This document shows, in pieces, positions 1 to 12,800 of a DNA stretch of 64,000 nucleotides (positions are counted from its first letter, which is position 1; each line of letters begins with the position of its first letter). The position numbers were made by a program, and so were the translations under genes. The stretch comes from Lichenostomus cassidix (taxonomy: Eukaryota; Chordata; Aves; Passeriformes; Meliphagidae). The notes beneath the pieces are model-generated. The model was not told the origin of the DNA. It made no database searches and was given only the letters and a program-made list of their open reading frames with translations. The stretch is from positions 56,634,797-56,698,796 of the forward strand of contig CM039184.1 of the NCBI GenBank assembly GCA_008360975.2. Direction: 5' to 3'.

Positions 1-2963
1 TTGCAGCATGATTTTCCTTTGGGGAAATAAACTGTAGGACCAATGTGCATGGCCTTGCCTGACCTTTGTCCATGTTTCCATCAAGAAGTGCAGTCTTGGA
101 TTTCTCTGAGGACTGCAGCATTCACCCAGCTTTATGGACACCTAGTAGTTTAAACATAACTGAGGGAAAACAGCACATGAATAGTCCATTGATACATTTT
201 GGATGGACTTGTGTCATTTCACATGCCATCTGCAACCACGGTAAAGGATGTTATTTTTCTTAGATGAAACAGAGAGAGCAGAGACAAACTTGCAGCAGCT
301 CTAGAAGTGTGTGACACCAATGCTAATCTTATCTGTGCTTCTTGCAGTTTAGACATGTGCCTTTGATGTGTGCCATTGTCCAAGGTCCTATAGGTCACAG
401 ATTGAGTTTTTCTTACTGCTGTGTTATTTCATTGAAAGACTTACCCAAAATAACCCTATGGCTTGCAAGCAGCATACTTTCTACAGAACTTGCTGATTGC
501 AGAAAATTTAAAAAATTAAACCCAAAGCTGACAGGTCAAAATCCAACGTTCATCAGCTTTTGTTTGCTTACTACTATAGCCAAGAAAAGAGCCTTTACCT
601 GAGGCTATCTTGTGAATTTTGCAGGCAGGAACATCCCATGAAACAATGTTTCTGTAGGGAACAGTTTGTTCTGTTTCAGTTGGTAAAAAGAGCTGTGGTT
701 TTGTTGAAACCTGTATTAAGATACTATATCCATGACAGGGATATACTTAAGTACAAAATCAAAAGTTCTGAATTATGCTAGGCCACCGTCGTAGTTAGTA
801 ATGTGTGTATATTACCAATAAATATGTATTATTTCATTAAAGCAATGAATTTTGATTTGAACTCACTGTGTTTGCTGAGCATCCAAAAAATGTGGGTGTT
901 TGGAGGGCTTTGCTGAGTGCTGAGTGGGAAAGTGGTCAGAGAAGCTGGCTAATCCCCTTCTCTTCTGGCTGCACTTTCATCCTCAGGGTGCATGGTGAAA
1001 GCTCTCATCATTTTTACCAAGCACTGACTTTTCTAAAGCAATCAAAAATCCTGGCAATCACACAGGGAAGAAACATTCACTACTGCCAAGCATACATCAT
1101 ATTTCTTCACTCCTTCTACAGCTTTTATTTCTGGGAAATGCTGTGTCTCTAGTGACAGGGCTCCAATCCAGCCACAGGGTTTTTTTCCTGCAGTGGTTCT
1201 TGTTTCCTCTTCCTCAGGTCTGAGCTGCTTGAGAATGGCTGATGCTCTCCATCTCTAGGTAGTCTGTCCCTGTCAGCACTGCTCTTTGCAGTGTTCATCA
1301 GGAATTTTGGGATGCCATGGGCTGAGCTGCTCTAGGACAACAGGACATTAAAGGTGCTGCTCCCTCCACATGTGTGGGGCTGGGCTCTGTCCTGGCTGGA
1401 CTCAGGACTGGGGACAAAGCAGCACCAAAGGCTGGGCTCTGTCTCAGTAATGATTAACTGGAATATCCCTATCAATACCAACCACAGTTTTAACTGATTT
1501 CAGGTAATAACAACATTCCTATCTCTGGAGAGGGATGTTTTGCAACAGACTGGGAGTGAGTTCATTGACCGCAGGTGCCTGTCAGCTCACGGGACAGCCC
1601 AGGCACTGATATTCAGTACAACTCACCTGCTGATGAAAATAATACAGGGACTGATAGATTAATAATGTCCTATTCCTTTTTAATTTTCTACATCAAGCTT
1701 TATCATGTCAAGTCATGACTACAGTAACCTTTCCTGAGCTAATTGAAGATTATGTCAGTGAAGAAAGTGAAAGGCAATTTCAGAATGGCAGACTGGTATG
1801 ATTCTACTATGGGACTGTATAATTTTTGACGTTGTAATTAAAAAGCAATTACTTTTGCACTGGCACAATTTGTCACGCTGTACATCCCAGGATCAAAACC
1901 AGTCATTCCCAATAAATTATCTCTGCTACTTTGAGGTAATATTGTGAGGCTGTGAACACAAATAGTCCAAACCAAAAGAACATCAAATATTAAGCGTTCT
2001 TTCTCCTTTTCTTTGAAATGTAGATCATTTCATTTTGACGTCACTTCAGTTATATCCCACAGTCCATGTGTTGTGCCTTCCATTTAGCTTACTTATGGAC
2101 ATCTCCGTTTTACTGGAGGACTCAGTAAAAATGGCATAAACAGGAAAATATTCGTAGAATTATGGCCAAATGGAACACCTGTGGCACTTGAGCAGGTTGG
2201 GAAGTTGAAGGTGACTGCAGAGCATCATGAGGTCTGCAGCTATGTTTCCTTGATTTTCTGTGCTTCAGCTTATGATTCAGATGAGCAAATAGCTCAGACA
2301 TCGATAAAGAGGTCTTTAATTTCCCAGGATTGTTGTTTTGCTCCTGGTTAATTGGGATGGAGAAATGTTGATGCTGGTGAGAGCTTTTTTGCTTTAAGGA
2401 AGGCTAGTAAGTAAAGCTTGATATATATAACTTGTACTTGAAGGTATACTACTGTGGAAAATTCTTTTTCTCAAGAAGGTTGGAGTGACAAAAGGTCTGG
2501 ATTGGAAAAAAAAATCAGCTTGATATAGTTCTGTTAAGCAAGAATGTTTGGGCTAATAATTAAAAGGAAAGGTTATTTTGTAATCAATTAACCATGGCTG
2601 AATGATAAGAAAGTATTCTGGTGTAAGTTTGAAAAAAAATTTGCATGCTGTAATGTGTTAATTGATGCCATGATGTCACATTATGAAAAACAATGTGTGA
2701 AATAGATCAAATGAAAGACATACTTGAAAGAGAGGTGCCTTGAAACATCCCTGCAGCTGAGTATTTTGAACTACAATGTCCATCTGCATCTGCTGGTTGT
2801 TATAACAACTGGGTTGGTTTAACATAGAGAATTGGTCTCTCAACTTTGCCCCAGCAAACTTATGAATACTTTCTGTAATCATTTTATTATATCTCACTAG
2901 TGATAAATACAATAAAAGTATGGACTGAATTTCAGTCTAGCTGTGTCAATCAACATGCCACAG

Positions 2964-3005
2964 GGAATGAATGAATGAATGAATGAATGAATGAATGAAT
3001 GAATG
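2964..3005. repeat. (GAAT)n microsatellite
   Basis: About ten uninterrupted tetranucleotide copies, ending in a variant gaatgtatgt. Confidence 0.95.
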
Positions 3006-3242
3006 TATGTTTGCACTAAGAGAATAATAAAGAATAGGAGAAGGTGAAGTAAAATAGACACAGGTTCTAGCAAATGCATCACCCTGGAATGTTTACAAAG
3101 GTTGATCTCTTTAATTCACCAGGAATAGAGCATAAAAAGTTCTTGGGTTAAGAACTCCTATCAGGAGGAAAAGGTGCCCTTCCCCACAGGAGAAATTATC
3201 TTTAACACCAGATACAAGAGGAAGTTGTTAACACCTGAGTAT

Positions 3243-3440
3243 AATCACAGAATGAATCATAGAATGGCCTGAATTGGAAGGGACCTCAATGATCCTCTAG
3301 TTCCAATTCCCATGCCATGGGCAGGGACACCTTTCACCATGCCAGGTTGTTCAGAACTCTATCCAACCAGGCCAATGTAGGCAAATTATAAATTAATTTC
3401 CAGTGATGGTGGCAGGCAATTACTTGAACAGCCTGTGATG
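3243..3440 (-). mobile_element. CR1 LINE fragment (3' end, reverse)
   Basis: The stretch starting aatcatagaatggcctg and continuing through ttggaagggacctcaatgat and ccatgggcagggacacc is the reverse complement of the classical CR1 3' end. The far part is more diverged. Confidence 0.85.
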
Positions 3441-4054
3441 GAAAGTGAGTGCTTCACTACCTCAGAGAGCACAAGAGCAGTGCCACTCTGCAAAGGTTGT
3501 GTCAGCCTAAAGCACAATTTGAGGACACAGTGGAGGCATGGCATAGGATGAATCTAAAAAGCTGTGATGTTCATAAGATGAGTTTAGACATTATGATAAC
3601 CCTTATGACCTTAAAATTGTAAAATATCAGCTTATCATACCACCCATTCAGGCATGAAGTCTCAAATCTGGAGATTAAATTGTTTGCCCAGTGTGCCATA
3701 GCAAGTCCCTAGCAGCCATAGAAATTAATCCCTATCTACACAGTACATTCAATTCAGCCACAGCTCAAACAGAAATGTAGTTGAGCAATGAAAAAAAAAA
3801 GATTTAAACATCCCAGGACCTACTTAAACTTATCAAGCCATGTATTATTATTTTACTTCTCCACATGAAGCAGCCCCACGTATCAGGTATCAGCAATGTC
3901 TGATATTACTCATGAAAGTCAGGAATATCTGATAAAAAATTTTGAAAACTCTACCTGTCTTCCTACTTTCTGTTTTAATAGCAATTTTAGCCTAAGGAAT
4001 GAGTTATCTGTATTACAGTTTTGTTTATATCTATTATTTGTCTCTGTCTAGACC

Positions 4055-4132
4055 TCTTCTTAGGGGGGATTGGAACTACATGATCTTTAAGGCCCCTCCC
4101 AACACAAACCATTCCATAAGTATATGAAATCA
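4055..4132 (+). mobile_element. CR1 LINE 3'-end fragment
   Basis: It reads ggattggaactacatgatct, then taaggcccctcccaacacaa and accattccat, matching a degraded CR1 3' terminus on the plus strand. Confidence 0.75.
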
Positions 4133-6719
4133 AACATAACGCCGAGTTCTGGCTGTCAGGGAGAACAAATCTTTCTACATTTCCTTTGTTTCCCAATAAG
4201 TTTAATGATTGCAGGCTCTGATCAGGTTAAGTGCATCAAAGACTGGGGGAGCAGCAATGCTGTTGTGATAAGGTCATAGAAGTAGCTTTCCTGGCTCTGT
4301 GTGGTTCTGGGAGTGATAACATTGATATCACCTTATCACACAGTAACTCAGATTCCTCTCGTGTTTCTCAGCAGTGCTCTTTAGCAGTGTTTGATGTGGG
4401 CCTGGGGCACAAGCCAGTCTGTTTACCTTGAACAAATTATGAGAGTTAATTTTATCAGATTAAAAGCATATTTTCAAAACCCAACCTTTCCCAAACTGTA
4501 TTAAGAAACATTTATTCCACATAATGGGAAAAATGCATAATTATTTTTCGTTTTATTTATTTTCTGTGAATTTGCAACACTTTCTATTGGTTTGGGAGGG
4601 GGTTTTGGTTGATAAATCTTCAGCAGAGCAATAGGATTTGCAAGTATACTAGTCTGGTAGGGCATGTCTGCACGGCATTTCAGATGTGTGATCATGCCTA
4701 ATAAAAATATTTGTTGGAAAGGAGCTTGCTCATGTTCTGCCATGTATGTGATCCAAGCAGCCCAGACTTGCCAGCCACTTGAATTACAAAGCCATCACTG
4801 ACTCCAGCACAGCTGCACATATTAATTGTGCACCTCAACTTCCAAAAGCACAGTTTGCTTCTTAGCATCTTACTACATAACCACTGATAAGAACAATCAT
4901 CTTTCTTAACTGTTATGGCCAAGAACAATGCATGTACATATGTCTATGTTCAAGATAAAGACTCAGGATGCTTCACTTCCAGCCACCTACAAAGACAATG
5001 ACTTCTCTGTACCAGATGGAGAACACAGCCTGGGGAGGATGTGCTGTGTTTCTCTGCTTTCCTGGGCGGTTGCATACAGTGTTCCATACACTGAACAGAT
5101 TTCTGAGCTGTTTTCAGGAAGTGGCCTATTTTGGCCTTATGAGAATCTTTCTTTCTTAACTTTCTGAGGTTAGGTACAATGTGAAACTGAATTAACAACA
5201 TTTGTCATCAGCAATTTTATTATAGATCTTGATTTTACAGTCAATATTTTATATTGCAACAGGAGAAGTACAAAAGTGAGCATGAAGACAAACTTTTGAC
5301 TGATAGTCAGAAACTACCTATTTGAAAGCATTGGTATGTGTCTATGTTGATGCATCTACGTAGTTACATAACAGCTTGCAAATAAAAATACATTTCACTT
5401 AATGTAAACATTATGGGTGAGGTCTTGGGTTGGTCCAGCCAGGTTCAGTGCAGGCCTTCCATTGCTATCACAGAGATGAGGTTTATCTAGAGATGCTCAA
5501 AATTACACCAGCTTGCTTTGCTCTCTGGGTAGTCACCAAAACGTGTAGCATTACAATCTTGTCCCTGTGGGATGCTGCAACCCCAGGCTGCCCAATGGCT
5601 TGGCAGCTGCTGGTGACAGAGCCACCTCAGCACCTAGGAGTGCATCTGTAGCAAAGCCTGCTCTGTTATCTGAGTGTCAATAGCACTGCAGCCATGGCCA
5701 CGAGCTATGTATTTGTTTGCTATAAACACTGCACTTGAGACCAGTAAGACAGAAATCAAAGGGAATCAGTGAAACTTGCTGTTTCAGTGTGCTGTGGCGA
5801 GTCTGTGCTCGTGCATTATTCACCTCAAGGCATCACCTTTCACTGCAGAAGCTGAGGTCAAGAGAGACTCCTTATTGTGGCAACCATTTGATGTTTGTTT
5901 CTATTCCAGTGGATGGCCAAGTTGTGGCCTGAGGGACCTTTTGTGAAAGTTGGAAAGCTGGTGTTTACTGCTATATTAAGAACAAAATGTAATCTGACCA
6001 GCAATGATGTATCCAGTAGGATTTTAATGGAGATATCTGAGTCAGTCTCACTATTTTCTCTCCCAGCTGCACACTCAGCAGTTCCTACATGTGCAGGCAA
6101 CCCTCTGAGTGGTTTCTGATCTTTTCTTGGCTCAGCTCAGCTGTCTTCCCACCAGCTGCTTACTGTGATACCCATTAAAAGGTAAGGACCACTCTGCCTC
6201 TTCCATTGCTTGCTTTACCTGCTCAGAAGTGTCACAGGACCTGGGAAAGCCATTGATTTATACTATGTGCCACTGGGCAATGTTCCCCTCTGGGGAATGC
6301 TTCACTGGGATGCAGGGAAAGTGTAGCATGCCCTGGTCACTTCCTACCTAGCCTTTCAGCAGGAAGAAAGACAAGTGCTGATCTGGGCAAGTTCTGCCTC
6401 TCCTGGAAAGTCTGTTTCTTCTCTGTGCATGCCCCAGGACATCCCTATACCATGTCTGTAGAGAGCTGTATGGGAGGGAGCAAAGCAGGGTAAAGCCCCT
6501 GCCTTCAGTCGCTGCTCTCAGTGGAATTGTGTGCGTGTGTGTACAGCTTCACACCTCAGGTATCATCTCCTGCTATTTGGCTGTTAGTATCACAGCAAGG
6601 ATTTCTGGTTATGGACTCAGTACACACCATGCTACTGTTATCACTCTTAGCTATGTAGCCACATCTTTTCCAGCTTTACACGCGAGTAACGAAATTCTTC
6701 AGTAGTGCAGAGGACTCTT

Positions 6720-6801
6720 TCATGGAATTGCTGTGCTGTTGGTGCAAAGCCTGCAGTCTGTGTGGTCAGGGTTATGCACACACTGAAGGAGCTGGACAGG
6801 T
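6720..6801 (-). CDS. CD38: CD38 exon 8 (C-terminus and stop)
   Basis: The acceptor tgtcttctttcag precedes RPVQLLQCVHNPDHTDC, matching human RPDKFLQCVKNPEDSSC, the last disulfide pair. The tail RLCTNSTAIP ends at TGA (6720-6722). The tail adds a thirteenth ectodomain cysteine and an NST sequon. Confidence 0.95.
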
Positions 6802-9800
6802 CTGAAAGAAGACACAAAACCAAGCAAATATTTAATAATCACTTTGCAAGTACAACAGAATAACTTCACAGTTCCTGAATGCAATGTGAAAGTCCAAGTG
6901 GATGTTACACCTTTGTTTATCAAGAAGATGTCTTTTCTTATGGTAATTCTTTCTGATCTTGCTACAGAAAGGTAAATTTGGTGTGTTTAGGGACAAGAAC
7001 AAGTTGGTACAAAACAAAGTAAGATCTGACCTCACAGTGTGTCAGCTATGCTGCAATATAAAAAATAATTACGAAAAAGAAGTAAGATCTCTTGCACAGA
7101 CTGTGGAATTGCTGCCATGCTGGAAGTTCACCATCTGGCTTACTCACTGGTAACCCCTACTGCTACAACAGAAAGCTGTTGCCATGAATGTCAGATATGA
7201 TGAGATTTTTTCTTATGCATCCAGTGAATCCAGTTTTAGAGCTACTTCTGGAAGACACTGTTGGCATGGAAAAAAGCAAGAGAAAATGGTCAGCATCAGC
7301 TACTGCATGGCATGAAAAACCAGATACTCAGCTGATACAGACCCACACAGTTCTGTTTGTGACAAGTACAGGGGAGTGAAGCCAACTTACATAGTCTATC
7401 CTGAAGTTTGGCTTTACCTGTAAATTTCTTATTTTATTATTGCTCTGCATATAAAATAGTAAAATTAATTGTCCATGTTGCTCAATACCATTGTTTATGT
7501 ATGTGTTAGTTGAGCTTTGACAAAAAGCCCTGTTACTCTACCTTCAGAAGTGAGCTGTGAGACACAGCAATGAGTGTGTCAGGTTCCCCCCTGTGCTAAG
7601 CCACAAGAGGTTTAACTTACGATATATTTCCCTTTCCTGCCTCACCTCATAGCTTATTTCATCACAGGCTGAAATAATCTGTGCCTACTTACAGGTCCTG
7701 GGAGTATTGGTTAAAGGTTCCATTTACCCAAAGAGAAAGCAAGCACACGATTTGGCAGATTTATGCACCACACCAGTGCTAATATTTTCACAAAGTGCAA
7801 AGAACCCATTAATCAGGTTCAGCAATACTCAGAGAAATATATTGCTCTGCCTTCAGAATTGTAGGCCTATCATTTGTCTCCTTTGCAGACCAATTTTTCC
7901 TTACTTAAACTATTGTCACAAACTCAGAAGTTCATAGAAATGTATGTTTACTTTGGAAATGTTCTTATCCAAGTATGAGTCCTTGACACTGAAAAGCTGT
8001 TCCTGACAGATAAGATATAAGCAATATTGAATGTTTGCTGTTTTTCTAACGTCTCTAAAGAACAATTTTGCTCTGTGTGAAGGTCTCTGAACCCACACAG
8101 AGGGATAAAGGGTTTCAGGCTTTTGTATTTCCTCAGCAGGAAGATGGTGATTTCAGGCAAGTCAGGACTTGGGCTACTGTTTCCCAGACTCCTGTTTTTT
8201 GCTCCTCACAATGGTAAATTATTGTAATTAGTAATGTTATTTTGTCTCATGCCTCACTCTCTGACAAAGCAGCAGGACAGAAAGCACAGTCCAACTATGG
8301 TGAAGGAAGTAAAGCCCACCCTTGGCATCCTGTGTTATCTGTATGCAACAGGGAGGAAAGCTGCCTGTTTAATTCAGATTATTTTAGCTAAAAGCCCAGT
8401 CAGAAGAAAATCTGGCAGCTGGATTGCTCCCTCCCTGAGAACAGCTGCATGTGCTCAATGGGAAGTATAGGGCAGAGAGCAAGCCAGACTGAGCCAGCAC
8501 CTGGGCTGCAGCCTGGCTGGCAGCCCCTGAGAAGGACCCAGCCACCCTGGAGGGATGTCATGGCAGTGAGGAGGAAATCTGCTCTGGCTTGCTGTAAACC
8601 TGCTGTATTAGTTTTATGTTAGCAAAGTTGTCACCAATAAGAGTGGATAATTACCTGTAATTGTCTTCACAGGTGATCTTGAAATTTCGCTCTTCTAAGA
8701 TGCTTATTAACCTCTTAATGGAATGACCTGAGCAGGATTCACTGGAGAGAGAAGACTTCAGTTACTTGTGCTCTTTGGGCATACAAAATGTTCACCTAAA
8801 TTCCACACTATGTCACTGCTTTATTATAGGTAAGATTCTTTAAAAGCTTGTTTGCTAATGTGCTGTAAAGTCCATTGGGTTTGTGGAGCTTTGGCTACCA
8901 CTGGGCCTTTGCTGGTCAAAACTACATAATGTTCAGCTGTGCCTCTTGCATGAGAGCTTCGTGCAGCAGGACATCTGTGGGAAATGTCCCATTCACAGTT
9001 CAGGTGCTCTAGAATTGCTCCATTGCTGCTGGTGGCTTCCATCCACAGCAGCACAATATGAGGCTCACTGAAACCTGTGAAAGGACAAAAGGATCAAGTC
9101 CTCTGTGTGATAAGGGCAATCATGAAAGCTAGCAGCTGAGTCCCAGGTAGGAAGTAAGATAGGAGGAAACTGATAGAGAACATGGGAGGAGGCAGGCTAT
9201 GAGCACCTCCTCTCTGTTTGACTCAGTCTACTGCTGCTGCTGCTGATCTGTTCTGACAAGGGGCTGTTTCAACCACTTTTGCATTGGTAGGACCCCTAAC
9301 TTGTGTATTTCTTTCCCATCCAGATAAAGGTTTCACAGAGCATGTAGCACTCTCATACCTTCAAGATCTTTATCTCTGTGTTTAATTTACTTGAATAGCC
9401 CAAGGGCCCCAAAGCTGTAGTGAGAGGTTTGACAAATGTCATAGGCACAGACAGAGACACTGGGGAAGACTTGTTACCTCAGGGTAAAAATCCTCGTCCA
9501 GAGTATAGAACACATATCCACTACTGGGGGAAAATCCAGTTCCTAACATATGACATTAGTGGAAAGCAAAGCCAGCTCTTCTTTGTTCACTTGACAAGTT
9601 ACAAGTGATGCAACATGGAATACGAACCAGAGAACAAAAGGAACGTACACTATTGGAGGTACCCTCCCTCTCTCTCCTTGGAAGGAAGTAGAAAATAAAA
9701 AGGAAATTGCTATGAACTTGTCACAGGAGGAGGATGTGTCCAGCAAGAGGGCTGGCAGGGCACTGTCTTGTTGAAGCTGTTGAGGGGCAACATGATGGCT

Positions 9801-12800
9801 TTTCTGATGCTGGGAAATCATGGAATAAAGGATCCAGTGTCATTTCTGGGGAAACTGGTGTAAAGATTACTCAACATCCCTTTCTTCAGCAAATCTTTAT
9901 GCAAAGGAGCACAAGAGTAAGTCTGCTATGCTGACCACGGCACAGATGCACACCTGTGAACCATGGCAGATATGTCAGCTCATGAGGAAAGGGGACAATT
10001 CCGGGTGTCTGGGCTAATGGAGAGGCTGCAACACTGAAGCCAAAACTGTGTCAGAGAGTGAGGCTCTCTGAGCAAGGTCCACACTCCTTCCTGAGTTGCA
10101 CTGCATCATCACAGCCTGCTTCCTGATCCACGGCACCAAATCTCCTCTTTCTGTCACAGAGATCCTTAAGAATGGGAAAAACTGTGGCAGTGCATTAGGA
10201 CCATGTAAGCCACAGAACTGGCTCTGAAAGGAAGGGTCAAAGGCACTGAGCCTCATACTTTTTGCTTGAAATGTGGTAGATCTGCAATTTAATCTGATTG
10301 GGATGAAAAAGATCACTCAGAAAGGCTCAGACGTGATTTGAGGTCACTGTTCTGGTATCAGTAATTCCATGGTACGCATTTCAACAACAGATTTGTTATT
10401 AAAAATCACAGAAACATTTAGGTAAGAAGGGACTACTTGAGATCACCTAGTCAAACCACAATGAGCTGGAGCAAGTTGCCCAGATCCCAGTTAGGTTTTG
10501 AGTATGTCCACAGATGGAGACTCCCCAACCTGTTCTGGCATTCAGAAATGGCTGTGCTCAACATAATTATACTATTCCAGTGGAGAAACATATTTCCCAG
10601 CTGTTTATCCTTGCAAACATAGCCTGGTCTCTGACTTCAGTGCTGCACCCATAGCAAAGGTCTGTAGAGCTCAGTGGTATTGAAAGGAACTTAAAAGTCA
10701 GGGCACCTCTTGAAAGCAAGGAAAATGCCTCTGTGTCTTAGCTATAACTGTTCAGCAGCACCTACAAAACTACTAGAGCAAACAACAGTACAAACATTAT
10801 TCTTTCCTGCAAAGTAAGCATCTAGAAGGTAAATGGAGGTTTCTGGAGTTTAAGACAGTGTCACTGTCAGACTGAGCTGTGCCCTGTGCTTTCCACACTC
10901 TGCTCATCACTGTGCACGGTGTGACTTACCTTTGAGGTCCACCAATGTCTTGCATAAGCCAAATGTGCACTTCAGAGACTTTATCTGGATTCAGGTTAAA
11001 GACTTCAATACTTCCAAAGATGCTGTAAGAATGGAACATGAAAGAGCAAAACACTCTTAGTTATCTCAGAGAGATGTAGAGAGTATGTTCCCCAAATATA
11101 GTGCTTATTAGTGTTGCTGTTACACTCTGTGAGAGAACACTATCTTGTCAATGTATTTTCATAAACTATTTAATTGCCTTATGGTGGAATGTTTTCTCCC
11201 CATTCTTATTTTTCACTTTCAGGAGAACTTTTGAAACTGTTTGCAGACAGAAGCAAGCTGAAGTTTTGCCATCTTTAGTGCCTCTTCTGTTCAGTTTCCT
11301 GGCTATTGATTTGGTTTGGTGCCAGGGAAATGACCATGGCTGTTTCCCCAGAGAGCATATTCTTCATGGTTCGACATTATTCATACTGCACTTCCAGCCA
11401 GGTAACCCAAGGATGCACAATATAGTGAGGTGAAATTGTAGAAACTGTAATAATCAAGTTACTTTGTGCAGTAAAAGCACACAGGCTACCCCACCTGCAT
11501 GCCCTCTGAAGGATTTCAGTTACTGTCTCTGTATACAAGGAGTTAAAAAATCAGCTTTACAACAGCCAGTGGTGAGTTTGCCAAAATCCCTTCTGCTCTG
11601 GGACTCACAGACAGATACACTCACCACATGCAGCCCCACAGAAACATGGATTGTTGCATTTTGGGTGAATACCTGCTGTTTCTGAAAGCTCCAGCTTCTA
11701 TTGATCCATTGAGCATCACTTGAACCACACCACAAGCTGCTTCTGCAAACTGAATAAAACCAGTGGACATTACACTCTGCCACTACATGCAGTGCCATGT
11801 CAGACTTGGGGCTGGTAGAACTCATTGATGTCCTCAGAACTGTCTAATACAAGCAGAGGATCTGGACAATATTTTTGCAGAACATCTCAGTGCAAAAAAA
11901 AAGCCTCTAAAGGCTATGGCAAAACTGTGATAAAACCTCACTAGAGAGCTATGAATTGGCAGTCTGAGGCTGCATGGGATTGATGCAGCAACTTGTTTGG
12001 TTTCAGTTTTTGTAGGGCTTTCCAGAACCCCAGCAGCTACAGCTGTCTGCAGTATCTCACAGTAATCCTCAGACTGCTTTAGCTCAGGGAATAAAGACAA
12101 GCCAGGACAGAGGTACCACTAGTTTAAGGACATACAAACCATCACATATTTGTTTCCTTGTGACTCATGCTCTGTGTTCTTTTGTGGCTTGGGATTTGTT
12201 TGTTGAGTTTTGTTTGATTTGACTTTTAATATACTGGATCATGTAATCACTGCTTTTTTATTCTTTAAAACACATGTCCAAATATTTAAAGACTACTAAG
12301 GTCTACAAAGTACCTACTCTAGATACATAATCCATTGGTAAGACAAAGAATTCTTAAAAAGCTTAATGCAGGTGACTGTACTTATCAAATCTTTCATGTC
12401 CTCTTAAACAATGTGGCTCAAATTCATGTCTTGAGAGCTGCAAAGTTTCAGAAAGTTCAATTATGTGTAACTTTCTTATGTAATAAGCATGAGTTTTAGT
12501 TGAACTTGAATTTATATGGCTAGGAAGCCTTCAGCTGAGCAAACCTGAGCAAACCCGTATGGTGGTTCTATCTCTCCCAGACTCTGGAACTGGGGAGTCC
12601 AGAGAACAGAGAAACCATTTGCACTCCTAGTTTACCCACAAACCAATTTTTTAATTTATTTATGGTGAGTAGACATTTTCTTACATACATGAGAGCTGAA
12701 GCATACCAGGAATGCTAGTGTTCCACCTGGGCAGTCATCTACTAATAGTCATACCATGAGTGAAGTCTTGAGACATATGTAAAATTAAAGGACATCGGCG

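Larger units (their letters stand above)
1..6719. other. Sequence downstream of CD38; no other gene recognised
   Basis: AT-rich sequence that must include the CD38 3'UTR at its right end. It contains two CR1 fragments and one GAAT microsatellite. The ORFs here are short and show no family motif. FGFBP1 follows CD38 in other vertebrates but was not recognised here. Confidence 0.6.
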
